Shown: piece after piece, positions 58,291 through 64,000 of the stretch
Position numbering within the stretch: the stretch's first letter is position 1
Layout of the letters: every line of letters begins with the position of its first letter
Assembly: GCA_963664365.1 (NCBI GenBank)
Contig: OY761144.1
Span: forward strand, 310,001-374,000
Direction: 5' to 3'
Length of the DNA stretch: 64,000 nt
From: VXRN01 sp963664365
GTDB taxonomy: Bacteria; Chloroflexota; Dehalococcoidia; Lucifugimonadales; UBA1123
Translations under genes and position numbers: made by a program
Notes under the pieces: model-generated
The model's database searches: none
Seen by the model: only the letters and a program-made list of their open reading frames with translations
Told to the model about the DNA's origin: nothing

Positions 58291-60015
58291 ATGCGTACAC
58301 CATTCAAGATTAGTGCCCTGATTCTAGTCGCGGCCTTGGCAGTAGCCCTGCTTGCGGTCGCGTGTACTTCGGAAGAAGAGCAGACACCCGAGCAGCCGGT
58401 CGCTCCGGCCGTCGCGGCCACTGCGGCCCCCGCGCCGACTGCGGCGCCCGTGCCAACTACCCCGCCCCCGGCGCCGTCTGAACCGATGACGGGACCTCAA
58501 GGCTCGATCACCGTGGCCACAAGGCTAAACGTCGAGAGCAGGCACGCCGACCCGCATCAGCAGGTTCACGGCGGATACAGGACCACCCACCTCAACGCCT
58601 ACGAGGGCCTCACCTGGCGCAGACCCGACAACGGGGCGCTTGACGGGCTGCTCGCCAAGAGTTGGGAGATCGGTTCCGACAACCAGAGCTTCACCTTTAC
58701 CCTTCAGGACGACGTGACGTTCTGGAACGGTGAGACCATGACCGCCGAAGACGTGCAGTATAGCTGGGACCGCGCCGTCGATCCCGAAAACAAGCAGTAC
58801 ACCGGCCAGGAGATGCGCGACGGCGTGGGGTCGGTGTCCGTCATAGACGGCTCAACCGTCAAGTTCAATCTCCTCAAGCCCTATGGCGGCCTGCTTGAGC
58901 GCCTGTTCCTATTCGCTCACATCTCGCCTAAGGCGGCTCTTGAGGCTGGGGGAATGGACTTCTGGCAGGACCCCGTTGGTACAGGCCCGTTGAAGTTCAC
59001 GGATCTGCAGCCGGGTGAGTTCGTGAAGTTCGAGGCGCACGCCGACTACTGGAACCCCGACTACGTCTCCAGCGTCCAGAGCGTCGACATGCAGAACATC
59101 GAGGACCCGACCGCCCGCACGGCGGCCTTGACCTCAGGGCGCGTCGACATCATCGGCCGCGTCAGAGGCCCTATGATCGCGGAGCTTGAAGCAAGCTCCG
59201 ACGCTAGGATAGTCACCGTGCCCGGAGCTTCCATCACGGTGCTCAAATTCGATCACTGGGTTGACGACATCATCGCCGACGAATACCCGATCCTGGACGG
59301 CCAGGAGGCAGTCGACAAGTACAACAGCCCGCTGGGTGACATGCGGGTTCGTCGCGCCATATCGCTCGCAATCGACCGCCAGCAGATAGTCGATACTCTC
59401 TACGGCGGCTACGGCATTCCTTGGGCAACGGCGATGTGCCGCACCTCCAACGGCTTCAACGATTCGCTCCAGCCCCATGAGTACAACCCCGAAATGGCCA
59501 AAGAGCTTCTCGCCGAGGCCGGATACGCCGACGGCTTCGAGTATGCCTACAACATGAACGCGGGCAACAAGGACCTCGCCGAGGCCATCGCCGGGTACCT
59601 CAGAGAGGTAGGCATCGAGCCTGAACTGGTACTCTGGGACGACGCCACCTACCGCGACAAGAAGCTGGTCAACCGCGCGGACGGATTCCGCGGCATCAGG
59701 GAAGACCCCTTCGGCTGCATAGCGATGGGCGAGAGCATGGCCATGCTTGCCACCTGGTACACGCTCAATCCCGCCCAGGGCTCGTTCGCCACGCCGGAGC
59801 TCGACGCCCTCATCGAGAAGGTGACCAGCACGCTGGACTCCGACGAGAGAGCCGGATACGGTCGTGAGGCCGCCTTGGAGCTTTACGACAACATGGGAGA
59901 TGCCGGACTCTGGCACCTCGACGCGCTCTTCGGCGTCGGCAACAGGATCGAGAGCTACAACCCCGGTCCTCCTAACAGCCAGCTTGTCCGCCTCTACACC
60001 GTCCAGCTAAAGTAG
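58291..60015 (+). CDS. Extracellular solute-binding lipoprotein, SBP_bac_5 family
   Basis: A 574-residue peptide/nickel-type binding protein. Signal peptide with lipobox LLAVACTS (Cys near 25), then a Pro/Ala/Thr linker, then the family 5 fold with YEGLTWRR, LAKSWEIGSDNQSFTFTLQDDVTFWNGE(TMTAEDV) and DPVGTGPLKF. It captures peptides or similar solutes for the DppB/DppC-like permeases at 51844-53764. GGGAGGG lies 4 nt before the ATG. Confidence 0.92.
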   Translation: MRTPFKISALILVAALAVALLAVACTSEEEQTPEQPVAPAVAATAAPAPTAAPVPTTPPPAPSEPMTGPQGSITVATRLNVESRHADPHQQVHGGYRTTHLNAYEGLTWRRPDNGALDGLLAKSWEIGSDNQSFTFTLQDDVTFWNGETMTAEDVQYSWDRAVDPENKQYTGQEMRDGVGSVSVIDGSTVKFNLLKPYGGLLERLFLFAHISPKAALEAGGMDFWQDPVGTGPLKFTDLQPGEFVKFEAHADYWNPDYVSSVQSVDMQNIEDPTARTAALTSGRVDIIGRVRGPMIAELEASSDARIVTVPGASITVLKFDHWVDDIIADEYPILDGQEAVDKYNSPLGDMRVRRAISLAIDRQQIVDTLYGGYGIPWATAMCRTSNGFNDSLQPHEYNPEMAKELLAEAGYADGFEYAYNMNAGNKDLAEAIAGYLREVGIEPELVLWDDATYRDKKLVNRADGFRGIREDPFGCIAMGESMAMLATWYTLNPAQGSFATPELDALIEKVTSTLDSDERAGYGREAALELYDNMGDAGLWHLDALFGVGNRIESYNPGPPNSQLVRLYTVQLK

Positions 60016-60063
60016 CGCGCCTGCGCCCTGCCGACGTAAGGCCCGAAAACGTCAGGCAATGAA

Positions 60064-60093
60064 ACGGGGTAGGTCAGCAAAGACCTACCCCGT
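60064..60093. terminator. 12-bp perfect hairpin after the binding-protein gene
   Basis: ACGGGGTAGGTC, loop AGCAAA, GACCTACCCCGT. No U-tract follows on either strand, so it may be a protective 3' hairpin or bidirectional barrier between the convergent binding-protein and ATPase genes. Confidence 0.6.
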
Positions 60094-60114
60094 AATTCGC
60101 CAAACTAACCGCCC

Positions 60115-60160
60115 GATGCGCGTAGGGGCGATGCGCGAATCGCCCGCGCTCGCTCCGGTC
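60115..60160. repeat. Dispersed repeat GTAGGGGCG family, copy 3 (partial)
   Basis: GATGCGCGTAGGGGCGATGC then GCGAATCGCCCGCGCTCGCT matches the first half of the elements at 5752 and 23648. Confidence 0.65.
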
Positions 60161-60161
60161 T

Positions 60162-61196
60162 CTAAGCGCCGTCTCCCTCTCTCAGCCAGCAGGCAGACGT
60201 CTGCCCGTCGCCGATGTCGAACGTCGGCGGGTACTCCTCGCACCTGTCGTGGACGTGCGGACACCGGGGCGCGAAACTGCATCCCGAAGGCAGGTCCCAC
60301 AATGCCGGAGGCTGTCCGGGGATCGAGTAGAGCCGGTCCGCCTTGCCCTCTACCTTCGGGACCGCGTTTATCAGCGCCTCCGTGTATGGGTGCGACGGAT
60401 TGTTGAATATCTGCCGCACGTCCCCCTGCTCCACGATCTTGCCCGCGTACATCACCGCGACGCGGTCGCACATCGTCGCCACGATGCCGAAGTCGTGAGT
60501 GATGAAGATGATCGCGCAGCCCGTCTCTTCCTGGAGGTCCCTCAGCAGACGGAGGTACTGCGCCTGAATCGTCACGTCGAGAGAAGTCGTCGGCTCGTCC
60601 GCAATGAGAACCAGAGGCCCGCACGAGATGCCGATTGCTCCGGCGACTCGCTGCCTCATGCCTCCGCTTAGCTGGTGTGGGTAGTCCCGCATCCTGATGT
60701 CCGGGGCCGGAATCCGCACCCTCCGCAGCATCTCCGTGACCTGCGTCTTCAGGTCGGGGCCTGACATGTCCCTGTGGACCTGCAGCGGCTCGCCCACCTG
60801 GTCCTCTATGTCGAACACCGGGTTCAACGCGGTCATCGGGTCTTGCAGCACCATGCCGATCTTCGCGCCCCGGACCTCCTGCATCTCTTCCATGTCGATC
60901 TGGAGGATGTCCTCACCCTCCAGGATGACCTGCCCGCCGACGATGTGGCCCGGCGGCGAGGGCACCACGCGCATTATCGAGAGCGCGGTTACCGACTTGC
61001 CGCAGCCCGACTCGCCGACGATGCCCAGTGTCTCGCCGCGCTTCAGCGAGAAGCTGACGCCGTCAACCGCCTTCGTCGTGCCCCACCTAGTCACAAAGTG
61101 AGTCGTGAGGTCTCGCACCTCCAATACGGTGTCTTCCGTTGCTGCGTTTGCCAAGTCTCCCTCCGCAGAATGTTCCCAGATGCGGGAATCGTACAT
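60162..61196 (-). CDS. Peptide ABC transporter ATP-binding protein (DppD/OppD-like)
   Basis: A 344-residue ATPase. Walker A GESGCGKS near residue 58, signature LSGGMRQRV near 172, Walker B LIADEPTT near 192, the H-loop ITHD, and the OppD-type C-terminal Cys motif SGCSFAPRCPHVHDRC (4Fe-4S-like cysteines). ATG 61196 is preferred; an upstream in-frame start at 61280 would overlap the Uma2 gene. Only one ATPase is seen, so the partner DppF-like subunit is elsewhere or absent. Transcribed opposite to the permeases and binding protein. Confidence 0.92.
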   Translation of the reverse strand: MYDSRIWEHSAEGDLANAATEDTVLEVRDLTTHFVTRWGTTKAVDGVSFSLKRGETLGIVGESGCGKSVTALSIMRVVPSPPGHIVGGQVILEGEDILQIDMEEMQEVRGAKIGMVLQDPMTALNPVFDIEDQVGEPLQVHRDMSGPDLKTQVTEMLRRVRIPAPDIRMRDYPHQLSGGMRQRVAGAIGISCGPLVLIADEPTTSLDVTIQAQYLRLLRDLQEETGCAIIFITHDFGIVATMCDRVAVMYAGKIVEQGDVRQIFNNPSHPYTEALINAVPKVEGKADRLYSIPGQPPALWDLPSGCSFAPRCPHVHDRCEEYPPTFDIGDGQTSACWLREGDGA

Positions 61197-61272
61197 TGCG
61201 AGTCCACAAGACGCAACATGCGCAACGCTGCCAAAATCCACCGCCCAACCCGCCTGCCGCGCGAGGCCCCCC

Positions 61273-61824
61273 CTACCCAAATATCTCCCGAACCGGCATC
61301 CTCCACCCCTCCACCACGTCGCTCACGTCCAGCGTGTCCGACTCCTCCAGGACAACGACGTCTGTGAGCGAGCGGTGTACCCTCACGACTCTGCCGCGCG
61401 GATTTACGACGACGACCGCCTGCGCTCCGGCATTGAGCCAGTCGGCAACCTTCTCATCCACCTCTGCGTAGCGGTCGCTCGGCGATATAACTTCGACCAC
61501 AAGGTCCGGCGCGCCAGGGAAGTAACCCGGCGCGTCCATAACCGCCTCGGCCCTCTCGCGTCGGACGAAGGCCGCGTCGGGAGCGCGAACGTGGTCCGGA
61601 TCGGACGCCAGCTTGAAGCCCGTCTCAGCCGCGTACACTTCGCCCAGCCCGTTCGACTTCACATGAACCGCTAGAGAAGCCCCTATGGACATAGCGTATC
61701 TACCGTGAACGTGTCCTGGAGGCGTCATCTTCCGCAACTCCCCTCTCACAAGCTCGTACCGGAATCCGTCGTCCGGCATGTTCAGAAGCTCTTCCGCGGT
61801 CATGGGTCGAGTTGTCGTTACCAT
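61273..61824 (-). CDS. Uma2-family (DUF820) endonuclease-like protein
   Basis: A 183-residue protein with the Uma2 pattern: MTAEELLNMPDDGFRYELVRGEL at the N-terminus, the PD-(D/E)XK-like acids in RAPDAAFV and PDLVVEVISPSDR near residue 105, and a C-terminal strand region. These proteins are abundant in Chloroflexota and cyanobacteria; actual role unknown. It lies upstream of, and in the same orientation as, the ATPase. Confidence 0.88.
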   Translation of the reverse strand: MVTTTRPMTAEELLNMPDDGFRYELVRGELRKMTPPGHVHGRYAMSIGASLAVHVKSNGLGEVYAAETGFKLASDPDHVRAPDAAFVRRERAEAVMDAPGYFPGAPDLVVEVISPSDRYAEVDEKVADWLNAGAQAVVVVNPRGRVVRVHRSLTDVVVLEESDTLDVSDVVEGWRMPVREIFG

Positions 61825-61976
61825 CTGTCAGTCCCCCAGCCCGTGAGAGAGTCGTTAGAGCGCTGGCGCGTCCGGCCGCGGCCTCCGTAGATGGGCGAAT
61901 TATACACCCATCCGATTCATTGGGTGAAGATGCCCCACAGACGCGGCACAGGGTCTTGGAGAGCGGGCAAAGCCGC

Positions 61977-62053
61977 TGGCGACCCCGACCGGATTCGAAC
62001 CGGCGATCTCTGCCTTGACAGGGCAGTATGTTAAGCCACTACACCACGGGGCC
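61977..62053 (-). tRNA. tRNA-Asp (GTC)
   Basis: Reading the minus strand: acceptor GGCCCCG pairs with CGGGGTC (one G-U), the anticodon loop is CTGTCAA giving GTC, the T-arm is CCGGTTCGAATCCGG, discriminator G, and CCA is encoded. All stems fold normally. It sits between the Uma2 gene and the OmpR-type regulator. Confidence 0.95.
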
Positions 62054-62237
62054 GCGCGGGTATCAATTCTAGCGCGGGACATTGGCGCCGGTCAACGCAT
62101 TTCTCAGAACCAAGCGTCCGACTCTGCTATACTTGCCTCTTGTAGAACCTCCGACATCCGTATCGGGGATTCAAGACAGCCGGAGCCCCTTCGTCTGTCA
62201 GGCGATACCGGCTGAGAACTCCGAGCAAGAGACTCTA

Positions 62238-62924
62238 ATGACTCTAGACGCTGTGCCCGTTGTGGGCCTGAGAAATCAGGAGAACGAACTTGTCGCCCTT
62301 CTGCGGCGGCAGTCTATCCACTCCGTCCTGCTGACCTCGGACGAAGACATCGGCCTTCTTGATACAATCGCCCAAGGCGAGTCTCATCAGCTTGCCCTGC
62401 TGGACACCGGCTACATGACCGCCGCCGAAATAGAACGCTGCCTGCGCGCCTGCGTCGAGTCCGGCCTGCCGACCATCGCCCTCGTGCCTCGCAACCGCGT
62501 CCCGAATCTCAACACCACGCTTCAGCTTACAGACTTCATCGTGAGTCCGCCCGACCCCGACGAGCTGGTCATCCGTGCCCAGTTCGCCCTAAGAGCGGGG
62601 AAACGCGCCGGCAAGAACGACAGCAGCGTCATACGGGTGGGCGACCTTCAGATCGACACGTCCAGCTACGAGGTCACCATTCGGGGCCGCCGTATCGGGC
62701 TGAGGTTCAAGGAGTACGAGCTTCTGAAACTGCTGGCCGAAAACCCCGGCCGAGTCTTCTCCCGGGACGCCCTGCTCAACCAGATTTGGGGCTACGAGTA
62801 CTTCGGCGGCACCCGGACGGTGGACGTGCATGTCAGGCGTCTAAGAAGCAAGCTGGAAGACGCCGAGCACAACTTCATCGAGACGATCTGGAACGTCGGC
62901 TACAGGTTCAGAGAGTCGCGCTAA
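62238..62924 (+). CDS. OmpR-type transcriptional regulator with atypical receiver
   Basis: A 228-residue protein. The C-terminal winged helix (about 130-226) is canonical: GRRIGLRFKEYELLKLLAENPGRVFSRDALLNQIWG and RTVDVHVRRLRSKLE. The N-terminal domain is receiver-like (VLLTSDEDIGLLDTI, LALLDTGYM) but lacks the clear acidic pair and the KPF motif, so it may not be phosphorylated. No kinase gene is adjacent. ATG 62238 is chosen by domain start. The aminotransferase gene follows 20 bp downstream. Confidence 0.85.
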   Translation: MTLDAVPVVGLRNQENELVALLRRQSIHSVLLTSDEDIGLLDTIAQGESHQLALLDTGYMTAAEIERCLRACVESGLPTIALVPRNRVPNLNTTLQLTDFIVSPPDPDELVIRAQFALRAGKRAGKNDSSVIRVGDLQIDTSSYEVTIRGRRIGLRFKEYELLKLLAENPGRVFSRDALLNQIWGYEYFGGTRTVDVHVRRLRSKLEDAEHNFIETIWNVGYRFRESR

Positions 62925-62944
62925 CGCCGCATCAGGAGGAAGAA

Positions 62945-63850
62945 ATGACCGCTGAGAGAGTCGCTTATGTAAATGGCAGCATCGTTCCGGAGAGTGAAGC
63001 GGTGGTCTCGATCAGAGACAGAGGCTTCCTGCAAGGCGACGCCGTCTTCGATACGACCCGCACCTTTGGCGGGCGCATCTTCCGTCTGGACGAACACCTC
63101 GACCGCTTCTTCAACTCGCTCAAGTACATGCGAATAGACCCCGGCCTAACGAAAGACGACTTCGCGCGCCTCACCATGGAGGTGCTTCAGGCGAATCTGC
63201 CGCTTCTGGATGACGATGACGACTACTGGGTGTCTCAGCGCGTGACCCGCGGCGTCAGAGTGGACGGGGAGAACAGGCCGACGGTCGTCATCGAGTGCGC
63301 TCCGCTTCCCTTCGAGGCCAGGGCGCGCTACTATCGCGACGGACTGCCCGTGATCGTCCCATCGGTGCGCCGGACGCCGCCCGAGTCGCAGAGTCCGAGG
63401 GCCAAGATGCACAACTACGTCAATCTGGTACAGGCGGAGTTGGAAGTCAAGTCGCAGAACCCCGACGCCTGGCCGATTCTGCTCGACACCAACGGCAACC
63501 TCTGCGAGGGTCCCGGCTCCAACATCTTCGTCGTCAAGGACGGCGCGGTTATCACGCCAAAAGAGCAATTCGTACTCGCCGGCATCAGCCGCCGCGTGAC
63601 CATAGAACTCGCCCAGGAACTCGGAATCGAGGTCCACGAGACGGACATAGACCTCTTCGACGCCTACACCGCCGACGAGGCGTTCGTCACCTCCACCAGC
63701 TTCTGCATCTGCCCGGTGTCTTCGTTCAACGGCTCGACCGTCGCTGACGGCGCGGTTCCGGGGCCTGTCACCGACAGGCTGACGCGGGCGTACAGCGGCA
63801 TGGTCGGCCTCGACGTGGCCGCGCAGTACCTCGCGCGGCTCCAAGAGTGA
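62945..63850 (+). CDS. Class IV (branched-chain/D-amino acid type) aminotransferase
   Basis: PLP-dependent fold-type IV aminotransferase of 301 residues. RDRGFLQGDAVFDTTRTF near residue 22, catalytic Lys in PRAKMHNYVNLVQA near 158, and DTNGNLCEGPGSNIFVV near 182 are family hallmarks. Strong GGAGGAAGAA precedes ATG 62945. Class IV enzymes act on branched-chain amino acids, D-amino acids or aminodeoxychorismate; the neighbouring thrB hints at amino acid metabolism but does not decide. Confidence 0.9.
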   Translation: MTAERVAYVNGSIVPESEAVVSIRDRGFLQGDAVFDTTRTFGGRIFRLDEHLDRFFNSLKYMRIDPGLTKDDFARLTMEVLQANLPLLDDDDDYWVSQRVTRGVRVDGENRPTVVIECAPLPFEARARYYRDGLPVIVPSVRRTPPESQSPRAKMHNYVNLVQAELEVKSQNPDAWPILLDTNGNLCEGPGSNIFVVKDGAVITPKEQFVLAGISRRVTIELAQELGIEVHETDIDLFDAYTADEAFVTSTSFCICPVSSFNGSTVADGAVPGPVTDRLTRAYSGMVGLDVAAQYLARLQE

Positions 63851-63862
63851 TGTTTTACCGAC

Positions 63863-64000
63863 ATGACCGACCGCAAAGTTACGGTAAGAGCGCCCGCGAC
63901 CTCGGCCAACATGGGGCCTGGGTTCGACTGCCTCGGAATCGCTCTCGACATCTGGAACGTCATCACCGTTGAGACGGGCGACGAGATTGCCGCCGAGGGC
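63863..64000 (+). CDS. thrB: Homoserine kinase, N-terminal part
   Basis: GHMP kinase; phosphorylates homoserine in threonine synthesis. The first 46 codons show the typical VRAPATSANMGPGFDCLGIALD. The gene runs off the right edge of the window, 13 bp after the aminotransferase stop. Confidence 0.88.
   Translation, partial: MTDRKVTVRAPATSANMGPGFDCLGIALDIWNVITVETGDEIAAEG

Overview
The window is about 60% G+C, gene-dense and bacterial. Its gene mix (dnaA, obgE and rpsU close together, nadA-nadC, moaD-moaE, class III CoA-transferase, GH15 beside otsA/otsB, the DUF3090/SCO1664 pair, several leaderless-looking promoters, and many short dispersed intergenic repeats) suggests a Chloroflexota genome of the Dehalococcoidia/SAR202 type. 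That placement is inference from gene content; no rRNA is present to test it.

Layout. 1-7341: YihY-like membrane protein, then a minus-strand run (cyclophilin-like protein, tenA, MFS exporter, DUF2779 nuclease-like protein) and glpK. 7539-9927: a type II restriction-modification pair whose cytosine methyltransferase is cut by an in-frame TAA. 10032-11007: a broken copy of an unknown gene family, then a DsbA/FrnE-like oxidoreductase whose active-site cysteine codon is TGA, followed by a bacterial SECIS-like hairpin (possible selenoprotein). 11152-16785: YgjP-like metalloprotease, repeat-bearing coiled-coil protein, enoyl-CoA hydratase, CoA-transferase, DUF4268 protein, SDR. 16814-19313: AAA ATPase plus a TOPRIM/DUF4276-like partner, translationally coupled to moaD and followed by moaE. 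19498-26010: unknown repeat-domain protein, miaB, nadA, nadC, membrane-anchored beta-propeller.

26151-34766: a divergent carbamoyltransferase, then a defence/toxin island with hicA/hicB and four DUF104-antitoxin/PIN-toxin modules in one orientation. A three-gene type III-like restriction system (methyltransferase with a PKD-like tail, DEAH helicase, separate PD-(D/E)XK nuclease) sits between two of the modules. The two PIN genes that border it carry large in-frame deletions.

34949-42549: otsA, otsB and a GH15 enzyme (trehalose metabolism), a GT-C glycosyltransferase, a HAD hydrolase and a HypE-like AIR-synthase protein transcribed divergently from a shared symmetric promoter. 42652-47272: dnaA, an A+T-rich intergenic region with two DnaA-box-like 9-mers (candidate origin), obgE, rpsU, SCO1664-like and DUF3090 genes. 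47432-51636: small secreted protein, two-component system, AlbA_2/Schlafen-like ATPase. 51844-61196: a dipeptide-type ABC transporter (two permeases, binding protein, ATPase) interrupted by a 4.5-kb stretch with a protease/RCC1 fusion lipoprotein, low-G+C genes of unknown function, a frameshifted primase-like remnant and a long inverted repeat. 61273-64000: Uma2-family protein, tRNA-Asp, OmpR-type regulator, class IV aminotransferase and the start of homoserine kinase.
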